This document shows, piece by piece, positions 1 through 9,465 of a stretch of 64,000 nt of DNA. Every line of letters starts with the position of its first letter. Within the stretch, counting starts at the first letter, position 1. The position numbers and the translations under genes were made by a program. The notes below the pieces were generated by a model. It ran no database searches and was not told where the DNA came from. It saw only the letters and a program-made list of their open reading frames with translations. This DNA is from Glaciimonas sp. Lineage in GTDB: Bacteria; Pseudomonadota; Gammaproteobacteria; Burkholderiales; Burkholderiaceae_D. The DNA lies in the NCBI GenBank assembly GCA_012927585.1, contig JABBOY010000042.1, positions 62,001 to 126,000 of the forward strand, read 5' to 3'.

Positions 1-519
1 TCCATTACCCGCATGGCCGTGGCTGAAAAAGTGGCTGGTGCCAAAACCAAAGCTGATTACGAAGCATGGGAAGGCAAGCAGGAAGAAGACAAGCTCAGGA
101 CAATGGGACGTAAATCTCTCATTCCTTATGGCCTCTACGTCGCTAAAGGCTTTGTCTCCGCCAATCTCGCGTCAGGCACTGGCTTTTCCGACGACGATCT
201 CACTCATCTGTGGGATGCCCTGAAGGGCATGTGGGATCACGACCGCTCTGCCTCAAAAGGCGTAATGTCCTGCCGAGGGTTGTATGTGTTCAAGCACGTT
301 GGCACCGACAGCGATGCAACCCAGCGTGTGCGTCAAGCGATGCTCGGCTGCGCCCCCGCGCAACGTCTGCTGGATTTTTCCGCGCCCGACCGCAAGATTG
401 ACAATGCCATTATCGAAATCAATCACCGCGATGGATTGACTGGCTCGCCCAGAACATTTGCAGACTATATTGTTGATGCGCATCGTGACCGCCTGCCAAC
501 AGGTGTGGAATTGATCTAG
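1..519 (+). CDS. cas7: CRISPR-associated protein Cas7 (Csd2-like, type I-C), C-terminal part; 5' end outside window
   Basis: Frame 1 is open from base 1 ([10 protein letters not shown]...). Motif [25 protein letters not shown] and C-terminus LPTGVELI resemble Csd2/Cas7. It precedes cas4-cas1-cas2. Confidence 0.88.
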   Translation, partial: SITRMAVAEKVAGAKTKADYEAWEGKQEEDKLRTMGRKSLIPYGLYVAKGFVSANLASGTGFSDDDLTHLWDALKGMWDHDRSASKGVMSCRGLYVFKHVGTDSDATQRVRQAMLGCAPAQRLLDFSAPDRKIDNAIIEINHRDGLTGSPRTFADYIVDAHRDRLPTGVELI

Positions 520-692
520 CCGAGTTGAAACCAATGGGAAGCAGCCAAGGTGGGTGGCGGTCTCACGGACATCCATATCGCGTGATTAAATCCGAGCAGG
601 TGAAATCCTGTGCGGTGTAGATCGTTTGGACGTTTATACGACTTATGGACAACGACATGAACTGGCGTAGTCGCGGCATAAATGCGGTCAAC

Positions 693-1016
693 TCACCGCC
701 GCTCTGCCCAATGCCTTGGCCGGCGGTTGTGATTAGCGCCGGCGATGACGCGGATTACATCGACTTGCAGCCGGTAGATCAGAGAATAGGGGGAACTATG
801 GAGAAACAGCGTTCGCGTATTGCGCGTGCCGGTTTCGCTCAACTAGGGAACCGATTCAGGAGACCAAGCGCTTGATCGAGATCCCAGCGAAATCATCTAC
901 TGCGCTGAGCACGCCTTCGCCGATGTACCAATCGATAGCAGCATTGGCATCGGCTTGCACCTCGTTGCTAATACTGACTCGCACCGGTTTTGGCAGTACG
1001 TGCGGAGCCGGGTCAT
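693..1016 (-). pseudogene. ParE/RelE-like toxin remnant (frameshifted or internally stopped)
   Basis: Minus-strand translation gives VLPKPVRVSISNEVQADANAAIDWYIGEGVLSAVDDFAGISIKRLVS*, then in another frame ..LIYRLQVDVIRVIAGANHNRRPRHWAERR*. These resemble the N- and C-terminal signatures of ParE/RelE toxins. Confidence 0.6.
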
Positions 1017-1083
1017 CATTTCATCGGTGGGCGTCTTTTGCGTGCGCCCGGTTTCCATGTCCGCTAATATTAGCAGCCGCGAC
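985..1083 (-). pseudogene. Antitoxin C-terminal remnant abutting the cas4 start
   Basis: Minus-strand ADMETGRTQKTPTDEMMTRLRTYCQN resembles the C-terminus of antitoxins paired with ParE-type toxins. It is truncated just before the cas4 ATG. Confidence 0.4.
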
Positions 1084-1714
1084 ATGAGTGAGATAGCTCC
1101 TGCCCCGGAACCCGTCCCTCTTTCCGCACTCAATCACTGGAACTATTGCCCACGCCGTTGCGGGTTGATCCACATGGAGGGGGAATTCACGGACAACATC
1201 CACACCGCACGTGGTAACGCGGAACATGAAAAGGTCGATGGCATCCACCATGAAGCCAGTGGCGATCGGCGTATCGAAACCGCGCTACCAGTTTGGTGCG
1301 ACCATGCCGGTTTGATCGGCAAATGCGATGTGGTGGAGTTTCTCGCCGACGGCACGCCTTATCCCGTCGAATATAAGCATGGCATCAAGCGAAAGTGGAT
1401 AAACGACGATATCCAGCTTGCCGCGCAAGCCATGTGTCTGGGAAATGCTGGGCCGCCCGGTGCCAAGCGGGGCCATTTTCCATGCCAGTAGCCACCGGCG
1501 GCGGGAAGTTCTCATCACGCCGGAACTCAAGCAGTTAGTGATTGAAACCGCTGATGCCATTCGCGCCATGTTGACCTCGGGAAAACTGCCGCCGCCGGTC
1601 AACGATGCCCGTTGCAACGAGTGTTCGCTGAAAGACATCTGTCAGCCTGAAGCAGTGGCGCAGCGAGACCGGCAGCATCAACAAAGGCTCAACTTGTTCA
1701 ACCCGGAGGAATAA
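1084..1714 (+). pseudogene. cas4: Cas4 (type I-C-like), single frameshift near 1437-1445
   Basis: MSEIAPAPEPVPLSALNHWNYCPRRCGLIHMEGEF...DIQLAAQAMCL continues in another frame as EMLGRPVPSGAIFHASSHRRREV...NDARCNECSLKDICQPEAV. The Cas4 N- and C-terminal cysteines are in different frames. Confidence 0.88.
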
Positions 1715-2749
1715 GTGCACAGTGTCCAGAATACCCTCTACGTGATGACGCCCAATGCCTATGCGCATCTGGAGAATGCCACCTTGCGTATCGACGTCGA
1801 GCACGAGAAGAAGCTCCAAGTGCCGCTCCATCATCTGAATGGGCTAGTGTGTTTTGGCAACGTCATGGTGTCGCCCGGGCTGATGCACCGGCTGGCCGAT
1901 GAGGGAAAATCGCTGATACTGCTGGACAATTCAGGTCGCTTCAAGGCGCGGCTCGAAGGCCCTGTCTCGGGTAATATCCTGTTGCGTCAGGCCCATCACC
2001 GGTTAGCGTCCGAGCCGGCTTTCAGTCTTGAGTTTGCGCGTGCCGTGGTGGTCGGCAAACTCAAGAACAGCCGTACCAATCTGCAACGGGGCGCACGCGA
2101 AGCCGCCGATGTGGATGAAGCCGCAACGCTTACGCGTTCCGCGAATAATTTGGCCGCTTCGGTGCGCGCTGCGGTTGTTGCCAATAATCTGGACGAACTG
2201 CGCGGCGTGGAAGGCGAGGCGGCGCGTGGTTATTTTGCTGCCCTCAATCTGATCGTCAAACCCCAGGCGCGTGCATCGTTTGCGCTCAACGGGCGCACCC
2301 GCCGCCCGCCGTTGGACCGATTCAATGCGCTGATCTCCTTTCTGTATGCGATGAGCATGAACGACTGTCGTTCTGCCTGCGAAGCTGCGGGGCTGGATGT
2401 GCAACTTGGTTTCCTGCACGCGGTGCGCCCCGGTCGCGCTGCACTTGCATTGGATTTGCAGGAAGAATTTCGCTCGATAATTTGTGATCGGCTGGCGCTG
2501 ACCCTGATTAATCGTGGGCAGATCACCGCTACGGATTTTGACGAGCGCGAAGGCGGTGCAGTGATGTTGGGCGACAAAGGCCGTCGGATTGTCGTCACCG
2601 CCTGGCAGGAGCGCAAACAGGAAGAAATCATCCATCCGCTCACCGAAAACAAAATTCCTATCGGCCTGCTTCCTTTTATCCAGGCGCGTTTCATCGCCCG
2701 CACCGTCCGTGGTGAGATGGAAGGCTATTTGCCTTATCTGACAAAATAA
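1715..2749 (+). CDS. cas1: CRISPR-associated endonuclease Cas1 (I-C-like), GTG start
   Basis: 344-aa [24 protein letters not shown]..., [25 protein letters not shown], conserved Cas1 architecture. Downstream of cas4. Confidence 0.95.
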   Translation: MHSVQNTLYVMTPNAYAHLENATLRIDVEHEKKLQVPLHHLNGLVCFGNVMVSPGLMHRLADEGKSLILLDNSGRFKARLEGPVSGNILLRQAHHRLASEPAFSLEFARAVVVGKLKNSRTNLQRGAREAADVDEAATLTRSANNLAASVRAAVVANNLDELRGVEGEAARGYFAALNLIVKPQARASFALNGRTRRPPLDRFNALISFLYAMSMNDCRSACEAAGLDVQLGFLHAVRPGRAALALDLQEEFRSIICDRLALTLINRGQITATDFDEREGGAVMLGDKGRRIVVTAWQERKQEEIIHPLTENKIPIGLLPFIQARFIARTVRGEMEGYLPYLTK

Positions 2750-2792
2750 TCGTTACCCATTTCCCTCTAGGAGAGGGCCAGGGAGAGAGAAA

Positions 2793-3083
2793 ATGCTCAT
2801 TATTGCCACCTATGATGTTTGTACTGAAACGGCAGCCGGCCGCAAGAGACTGAGGCGCGTTGCAAAAGCCTGCGAAAGCATGGGCCAGCGGGTGCAGAAG
2901 TCTGTATTTGAATGCACCGTCAACGAAATGCAGTTTGAACAATTGGAGCGTACATTGCTCGCAGAAATCGACGTGACGCAGGATAATCTGCGTTTCTATC
3001 GCATTACCGAGCCGGTGGATCTGCGGGTCAAGCAACACGGTTGCTTCCGCTCAGTGGATTTTGACGGGCCGCTCATTGCCTGA
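2793..3083 (+). CDS. cas2: CRISPR-associated endoribonuclease Cas2
   Basis: 96 aa, [41 protein letters not shown]. Typical Cas2 N-terminus directly upstream of the array. Confidence 0.96.
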   Translation: MLIIATYDVCTETAAGRKRLRRVAKACESMGQRVQKSVFECTVNEMQFEQLERTLLAEIDVTQDNLRFYRITEPVDLRVKQHGCFRSVDFDGPLIA

Positions 3084-3259
3084 GCGCGAATGGCTATCAA
3101 CGACCAACATGCAGCGCTTTCGCGCAAGCGCTAACTCAATGATAAATATGACATTTTCACGCGGAACAAAATCCATGAGCAGAAATCCACCGTTTTCTGG
3201 AGCAGGTTCGCGGGAAAATACAGAAATCTTCTTGCGTAACAGTCGGTTGCGTGAGTAGA
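3084..3259 (+). promoter_or_regulatory. Putative CRISPR leader
   Basis: 176-bp noncoding segment between the cas2 stop and the first perfect repeat. Repeat degeneration at the opposite end supports this orientation. Confidence 0.7.
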
Positions 3260-5059
3260 GCATCGCCCGGCCAATTGGCCGGGCGCGGATTGAAACGGAA
3301 TATGCGTAAGCGTGTTGGGCAATTCCTTCACGCATCGCCCGGCCAATTGGCCGGGCGCGGATTGAAACTTCATCGGCAATCGTACTGCACCAGCAAAAAC
3401 AGGCATCGCCCGGCCAATTGGCCGGGCGCGGATTGAAACTGTAGCAGAATTGGAAGGTCGGCTAGGACATGTTGCATCGCCCGGCCAATTGGCCGGGCGC
3501 GGATTGAAACAATGTACGCAGTTGGCAATATTGGGAGGCAGGCCGCATCGCCCGGCCAATTGGCCGGGCGCGGATTGAAACCGTCAGGTCGGCCAGCACG
3601 GGGGCGGCGTATAGGGCATCGCCCGGCCAATTGGCCGGGCGCGGATTGAAACACGAGAGAAGGAAAGCATTATTGCAGGATTCATGGCATCGCCCGGCCA
3701 ATTGGCCGGGCGCGGATTGAAACATGCAAGCAGTTGGAATTACAAAAAACCGCGCCAGGCATCGCCCGGCCAATTGGCCGGGCGCGGATTGAAACATCCG
3801 CAGGGCTTCGCAGCGTGAAGTGCATTAGAGCATCGCCCGGCCAATTGGCCGGGCGCGGATTGAAACATGCGCAAAGTACCGGGCAATTCATAGCCGGCTC
3901 GCATCGCCCGGCCAATTGGCCGGGCGCGGATTGAAACTAATTTCCGCTTGCATGTAATGCATCGTGGTTCTGCATCGCCCGGCCAATTGGCCGGGCGCGG
4001 ATTGAAACAAAATCCATACCAGCATTATTTGGCATTTGGTAAGCATCGCCCGGCCAATTGGCCGGGCGCGGATTGAAACCGTTCGATAGCCATCCAATCA
4101 CCATCGGATAAGGCGCATCGCCCGGCCAATTGGCCGGGCGCGGATTGAAACGTCTCTGGACGCGTTCAGTGATCGAATCATCGAGGCATCGCCCGGCCAA
4201 TTGGCCGGGCGCGGATTGAAACAACAAGTTTGGTGCTGTGACTGTGACGGGTGGTTACGCATCGCCCGGCCAATTGGCCGGGCGCGGATTGAAACATCCT
4301 TTACTGGCTTTGTCGGTGCCGCCTACCAAGGCATCGCCCGGCCAATTGGCCGGGCGCGGATTGAAACTGATTGCCGACATGATACGGAAAGACGCATTCA
4401 AGCATCGCCCGGCCAATTGGCCGGGCGCGGATTGAAACTTACATAGACCGTTTCAATGCGCGGAATGGGGGATGCATCGCCCGGCCAATTGGCCGGGCGC
4501 GGATTGAAACCAGCTTGCAGGCATTGAATGGTGCACCGAATCCAGCATCGCCCGGCCAATTGGCCGGGCGCGGATTGAAACATCAAAAACAACAGGCCAC
4601 TCACCGACACCCGCAAGCATCGCCCGGCCAATTGGCCGGGCGCGGATTGAAACAGGGGTATTGGATGGAGGATGAAATAGCTGGGACTGCATCGCCCGGC
4701 CAATTGGCCGGGCGCGGATTGAAACATGAAGCTTAGTGAGCGTATCTATTTTTAGCGAAGCATCGCCCGGCCAATTGGCCGGGCGCGGATTGAAACTGCA
4801 CAGTGCCTGCAACGCTTGGCGATATGCCGGGCGCGGATTGAAACTTATCGATTGCTTTATCTGCAGCGGCGGGCCAGGAGCATCGCCCGGCCAATTGGCC
4901 GGGCGCGGATTGAAACAGCCATCGAAGGCCGCAAGGAAGAGCCGGTCAAGAGCATCGCCCGGTCAATTGGCCGGGCGCGGATTGAAACGTGATGCTGCCC
5001 GGGTCGTTTAATATTCCCTTGTGCATCGCCCGGCCAATTGGTTGGGCGCGGATTGAAAC
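3260..5059 (+). CRISPR. CRISPR array: 26 repeats (one truncated), 25 spacers of about 34-36 nt (one 29 nt)
   Basis: Repeat GCATCGCCCGGCCAATTGGCCGGGCGCGGATTGAAAC (37 bp) at about 71-72 bp period. Truncated copy at 4826-4844. Variants at 4952-4988 (GGTCAATTGG) and 5023-5059 (GGTTGGGCG). 3' ATTGAAAC is the usual handle. Confidence 0.99.
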
Positions 5060-5519
5060 GGAGTTGTCGCTTGCCGATGCGGTCGCTCTTTATCATGGGT
5101 TGGGTGAATCTATTAAGCGTGTGGTCGAAAGTGAAAAGGCATTGAAAGGCGATGGAACGTACTACAACCTCGCCGTTATCGCTAAATCAGGATCAGGAAT
5201 GTCGTTCCCACGTTCCAAGCTTGGTGATGGAAAATTCGTTTTTATTGACGGAATGCCAGATGCATCCATGATTCCCGGTCTGTAACGCACAGAATCAAAG
5301 GAAATCGGAAATTGCACTAACGCCTGAATTGATCGTCTTGGTGATTGATAAAGTTGGTCGGTTCAACACGGATATCTTGTCCGGCTGGGAAGCTGGCTTG
5401 ATGGGACCACGACGTAAAATGAAAACATTAGGGCAAATACGCCTTATGAAACGCGCTTGAATTGATCGGAAAATTAGTTCCCTGGGATCAGCACAGGCTA
5501 CATGAAAGACAGATTTTTA

Positions 5520-5537
5520 TGCATTAAATATAATGCA
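5520..5537. promoter_or_regulatory. Putative HipB operator 1
   Basis: Near-palindrome TGCATTAAATATAATGCA upstream of hipB, matched by a second site at 5560. Confidence 0.6.
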
Positions 5538-5541
5538 ATAA

Positions 5542-5577
5542 TTGACAGATAATTGTTTTTGCACTATATTTGATGCA
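5542..5577 (+). promoter_or_regulatory. Putative hipBA promoter with operator 2 (5560-5577) over the -10 and start codon
   Basis: TTGACA (5542-5547), 17-bp gap, TATATT (5565-5570), ATG at 5577. TGCACTATATTTGATGCA is a second near-palindrome. Confidence 0.6.
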
Positions 5578-5837
5578 TGGAACTTGATGAAATCGGCGCT
5601 TTAATCAAAGAAGCGCGTAAAAACAAAGGATTGACTCAGGAGGCAGCAGGCAAGCATCTTGGGATGAGTCGCGCCACTGTTTCGGGGATAGAGACTGGCA
5701 AAATTGCTGAAGTAGGATTGCGTAAAACGATGATGTTATGTGCGTTGCTTGGTCTTGAACTAAATGTCTCTCCTCGCCGCAAATATCCGACATTGCAAGA
5801 ATTACGAAAAGAAAATTATGCAAAAAAACGGGATTAG
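5577..5837 (+). CDS. hipB: XRE-family antitoxin, HipB-like
   Basis: 86 aa with HTH: IGALIKEARKNKGLTQEAAGKHLGMSRATVSGIETGK. Overlaps the hipA start. Confidence 0.88.
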   Translation: MELDEIGALIKEARKNKGLTQEAAGKHLGMSRATVSGIETGKIAEVGLRKTMMLCALLGLELNVSPRRKYPTLQELRKENYAKKRD

Positions 5838-7068
5838 TGTATTTGCTTCTGGCGCATTAGCGGGCGACATCATCCGTAGCGATGTGGAAGAGGATATGTT
5901 CTTATTTATCTACGACCGTGATTGCCAAACGAATTGTGCGGTTTCATTAACAATGCCCATTACGCGTGACCCATACGATTCAATGGGAACGATACATCCA
6001 ATCTTCGAGATGAATTTGCCAGAAGGTGCTTTGCGCGAAAAGCTGGAACGTATGTTCTCAAAAGTAGTGCCGAATTTTGATGCTCTATCTTTCTTGCAGC
6101 TTATCGGGAAATCACAAATTGGCAGGTTGCGCTATACCCAGGCAGGTGCCGAGCTTGAAGAAGTACCGACACAAAGCGTGAACGATCTCCTTGCATATGA
6201 TGGGACCGAAGATTTATTTAATGATTTGTTGGCGCGTTTCGCACAGTATTCCGGCATTTCCGGTATGCAGCCAAAGGTATTGATTCGTGACGATAATGAA
6301 CGATTACTAAACCGGCTTACGCACCGTGGCGCAACGCACATTGTCAAGAGCTTTGACCCTCGCGAATATGCGGAACTCGCAGCAAATGAATTTTTTTGCA
6401 TGGAAGCGTCTCGACATGCAGGGTTGCCAACAGCGGCGGTTCAATTATCAGAAAATCGCACAATGCTGGTGGTGGAACGTTTTGATCTCACGGACAAAAC
6501 ATATTTGGGGTTCGAGGATTTTTGTGTATTAAGCGGGATGCGATCAACTGGTCGCTACGATTCGTCTTACGAAAATGTAGCAAAGCGTATTAAGCAGTAT
6601 GTATCACCTGAACATCACGCTAATTCGATGTCTCATTACTTTGGCGCTGTGGTACTTGCCTGTGCAATTAGAAATGGTGACGCACATTTGAAAAACTTTG
6701 GTGTGCTCTATAGTCATCCAGATAGTGATGTGCGTCTTGCTCCAGTTTACGACATGCTGTCAACAAAACCATACCAGCGTCGTGACGTATTGGCCTTGGA
6801 GCTGAATGGATCAAAGCAGTACCCGTCCCGCCAGGAATTGATTCAGTTTGGGAGACAAGCCTGCGGCTTATCCAGAGCCTCAGTCAATTCCGCGATTGAC
6901 CAGGTGCTGCACGGCGTCACTCAATCGATACACGACATGAATGCGTTCACACAATCTCACCCGGATTTTGAATTGCCGATGAAACACTTCTGTGCTGTGT
7001 TTCAGGAAGGTATCGAATCAGTGACCCATGGAACATCTTTGTCGGCATTGAGGTCGGTGTCTCTTTAA
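5818..7068 (+). CDS. hipA: HipA-family toxin kinase
   Basis: MQKNGISVFASGALAGDI..., SGISGMQPKVLI, HIVKSFDP, NEFFCMEASRHAGLP, ERFD, CAIRNGDAHLKNFGVLY, LAPVYDMLST: HipA kinase motifs. Start moved from the tracked 5764 to 5818. Confidence 0.93.
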   Translation: MQKNGISVFASGALAGDIIRSDVEEDMFLFIYDRDCQTNCAVSLTMPITRDPYDSMGTIHPIFEMNLPEGALREKLERMFSKVVPNFDALSFLQLIGKSQIGRLRYTQAGAELEEVPTQSVNDLLAYDGTEDLFNDLLARFAQYSGISGMQPKVLIRDDNERLLNRLTHRGATHIVKSFDPREYAELAANEFFCMEASRHAGLPTAAVQLSENRTMLVVERFDLTDKTYLGFEDFCVLSGMRSTGRYDSSYENVAKRIKQYVSPEHHANSMSHYFGAVVLACAIRNGDAHLKNFGVLYSHPDSDVRLAPVYDMLSTKPYQRRDVLALELNGSKQYPSRQELIQFGRQACGLSRASVNSAIDQVLHGVTQSIHDMNAFTQSHPDFELPMKHFCAVFQEGIESVTHGTSLSALRSVSL

Positions 7069-7083
7069 GATATAAATAAGCAC

Positions 7084-7272
7084 GCTGAGATCAATAATCT
7101 AACTGTTGTCGATAACCTTGCAGGTACTCCAGTTACTGGATTGGTCTTGGCCGTCAACGACCATTATGTTTTGCAAAGTGCTGGCCGAAAGAACGTGCGT
7201 ATCCACGCAATTGACGCGAACGACGAGGAGAACCGGATGATGCCGGCAGAAATTGATAGCCTGTACCCGAAG
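7084..7272 (+). pseudogene. Coding remnant resembling KfrB/LPD-type C-terminal domains of plasmid proteins
   Basis: Frame reads HAEINNLTVVDNLAGTPVTGLVLAVNDHYVLQSAGRKNVRIHAIDANDEENRMMPAEIDSLYP and runs into a CRISPR repeat. Confidence 0.3.
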
Positions 7273-7390
7273 GCATCACCCGGCCAATTGGCTTGGCGCG
7301 GATTGAAACAATAAATACCAATAAATACCGCAAACGTTATAACGTATCATTCTGCATCGCCCGGCCAATTGGCTGGGCGCGAACTGAAAC
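7273..7390 (+). CRISPR. Two outlying degenerate repeats of the same CRISPR family (7273-7309, 7354-7390) with a 44-nt spacer
   Basis: GCATCACCCGGCCAATTGGCTTGGCGCGGATTGAAAC and GCATCGCCCGGCCAATTGGCTGGGCGCGAACTGAAAC. Confidence 0.95.
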
Positions 7391-7418
7391 AAACAAATAA
7401 ACAAACGGGAATTGCACC

Positions 7419-8684
7419 TTGAGTATCTTAAAAAACCTGCCGTTTGAATGGCTGGTCGGTCTGCGCTATACCCGCGCCGGACGACGCAGCGGACGCAATA
7501 GTTTTATTTCCTTCATTTCACTGATTTCGATGGCCGGCATCGCACTCGGTGTGGCGGCGCTGATTGTGGTGCTGTCGGTGATGAACGGTTTTCAAAAGGA
7601 TGTGCGTGACCGGATGCTGTCGGTGCTGGCGCATATCGAAGTGTCTGACGCCAGCGGCGCCATGACCGACTGGCAGGGTACCGCCAGGCAAGCTATGCAG
7701 GATAAGGAAGTCATCGGCGCGGCACCGTATGTCGCCACGCAAGCGATGCTCACGCGCGACGATATCCTGCGCGGAGTCGTTATCCGCGGTGTGTTGCCGC
7801 AGCAGGAACGTGCTGTGTCGGATGTGGCTAATCAGGTGCGCCAAGGTAGTTTCGATGACTTGAAAGCGGGTGAATTCAACGTGGTGCTTGGTGGCGAACT
7901 AGCGCGCGCGCTGCATGTGCAAATCGGTGAAAAAGTGACGATGCTGGCGCCGCAGGGGCAGGTAACCCCGGCCGGCGTGCTGCCGCGGCTGAAGCAATTT
8001 ACCGTGGTCGGTATCTTCGAGGCCGGCCATTACGAATACGATTCGACGCTGGCTTTCATCCATATTGACGACGCGGAAAAGATGTTCCGGCTGGCGGCGC
8101 CGTCCGGTTTGCGCTTGAAGATTATCGACATGCAACGCGCGCCGCAGGTGGCGCAGGATTTGTCGAAGCTTCTTTCCGGCGACTTGATCATCAGCGACTG
8201 GTCGAAGCAAAACCGCAACTGGTTTGCCGCGGTGCAAACCGAGAAGCGGATGATGTTCATTATCCTGACCCTGATCATTGCAGTGGCTGCTTTCAATCTG
8301 GTCTCGACCCTGGTGATGACAGTGACCGACAAGCAGGCCGATATTGCGATCTTGCGCACGCTGGGCGCGTCGCCGGGTTCGATCATGAAAATTTTCATGA
8401 TTCAAGGTGCGCTGGTGGGTTTGCTCGGCACTGGGATCGGCGTCTTCCTGGGTATTTTGGTGGCGCTGAATGTTGATGTGATTGTGCCGGTTATCGAGCA
8501 TCTGCTGGGCGTACAGTTTCTGCCCAAGGATATTTACCTGATTTCCGCGCTGCCGTCCGATTTGCGCTGGCCGGATGTCTACACCATAGGCTGCGTGGCA
8601 GTGGTGATGGCATTCCTTGCCACTTTGTATCCGAGCTGGCGCGCCGCGCGCGTGCGCCCGGCCGAGGCTTTGCGCTATGAATGA
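7419..8684 (+). CDS. lolC: Lipoprotein-releasing ABC transporter permease LolC/E
   Basis: 421 aa, MacB/FtsX-like permease: [58 protein letters not shown] start. Followed by lolD. Confidence 0.93.
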   Translation: MSILKNLPFEWLVGLRYTRAGRRSGRNSFISFISLISMAGIALGVAALIVVLSVMNGFQKDVRDRMLSVLAHIEVSDASGAMTDWQGTARQAMQDKEVIGAAPYVATQAMLTRDDILRGVVIRGVLPQQERAVSDVANQVRQGSFDDLKAGEFNVVLGGELARALHVQIGEKVTMLAPQGQVTPAGVLPRLKQFTVVGIFEAGHYEYDSTLAFIHIDDAEKMFRLAAPSGLRLKIIDMQRAPQVAQDLSKLLSGDLIISDWSKQNRNWFAAVQTEKRMMFIILTLIIAVAAFNLVSTLVMTVTDKQADIAILRTLGASPGSIMKIFMIQGALVGLLGTGIGVFLGILVALNVDVIVPVIEHLLGVQFLPKDIYLISALPSDLRWPDVYTIGCVAVVMAFLATLYPSWRAARVRPAEALRYE

Positions 8685-9465
8685 TCTTAACCACCCTCCC
8701 AGGGAGCACTCCTTGCCGCCGCTAATGCAACCCGTCGTATTGTCGTGCCGTAATCTGTCCAAGAAATTCGTCCAGGGTGCATATTCGGTCAATGTGCTGT
8801 CCGGCATCGAGCTGGATATTCATAAGGGCGAGCGGGTGGCAATTGTCGGCGCATCCGGCTCGGGCAAATCGACCTTGCTGCATTTGCTGGGCGGTCTGGA
8901 TACGCCGACCTCGGGTAGCGTGTCCCTGCTGGGGCGCGATTTTGCCAGCCTGAATGAAAAAGTGCGTGGCGATGTGCGCAATACCGCACTGGGTTTCGTG
9001 TACCAGTTCCACCATTTGCTGCCGGAATTCTCGGCGCTCGACAATGTCGCGATGCCGCTGCTGATCCGTCGCCTCAAGCGCAGCGATGCGCAGCAACAGG
9101 CGGCAGCGATTCTGACGCGGGTCGGGTTGGGGCACCGCGTCACGCATGTGCCGGGTGAATTGTCCGGCGGCGAGCGGCAGCGGGTTGCGCTAGCGCGCGC
9201 GCTGGTGACGCAGCCGGCTTGCGTGTTGGCCGACGAGCCGACCGGCAACCTCGATCGCAAGACCGCACATCAGATTTTCGACCTGATGCTGGAACTGTCG
9301 CGCACGCTTGGCACCGCTTTCATCATCGTGACGCACGACATCGAACTGGCGCGGCATTGCGACCGCGTGCTGCATCTGACGGAGAACGGCTTGCAGCCCT
9401 ATGTTGAACAAGCTGAACAAGCTGAACAAGCTAAACAAGTTGAGCATAGCGAGCATGTGGATTGA
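8677..9465 (+). CDS. lolD: Lipoprotein-releasing ABC transporter ATPase LolD
   Basis: Walker [19 protein letters not shown], signature [15 protein letters not shown], Walker [13 protein letters not shown]. Start corrected to 8677. Confidence 0.95.
   Translation: MNDLNHPPREHSLPPLMQPVVLSCRNLSKKFVQGAYSVNVLSGIELDIHKGERVAIVGASGSGKSTLLHLLGGLDTPTSGSVSLLGRDFASLNEKVRGDVRNTALGFVYQFHHLLPEFSALDNVAMPLLIRRLKRSDAQQQAAAILTRVGLGHRVTHVPGELSGGERQRVALARALVTQPACVLADEPTGNLDRKTAHQIFDLMLELSRTLGTAFIIVTHDIELARHCDRVLHLTENGLQPYVEQAEQAEQAKQVEHSEHVD
9404..9442 (+). repeat. 9-bp tandem repeat (GCTGAACAA-type, about 4 copies) in the lolD/tatD overlap zone
   Basis: ttgaacaagctgaacaagctgaacaagctaaacaagtt. Encodes [11 protein letters not shown] in the lolD frame and [12 protein letters not shown] in the tatD frame. 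Confidence 0.85.

Noticed and set aside
3051-5011. Many ORFs on both strands across the array (SIRARPIGRAM, FNPRPANWPGDA, ASPGQLAGRGLK repeats)
   Set aside because: They are translations of the palindromic CRISPR repeat in successive frames, not proteins.
3297-5022. Spacers matching sequences in this window (self-targeting)
   Set aside because: No match to other parts of the window was noticed by eye; a proper blastn of all 25 spacers against the genome, phages and plasmids is required.
7899-8807. 302-aa minus-strand ORF opposite lolC/lolD
   Set aside because: Antisense shadow ORF in GC-rich DNA; composition (His/Gln/Arg-rich) lacks protein-like features.
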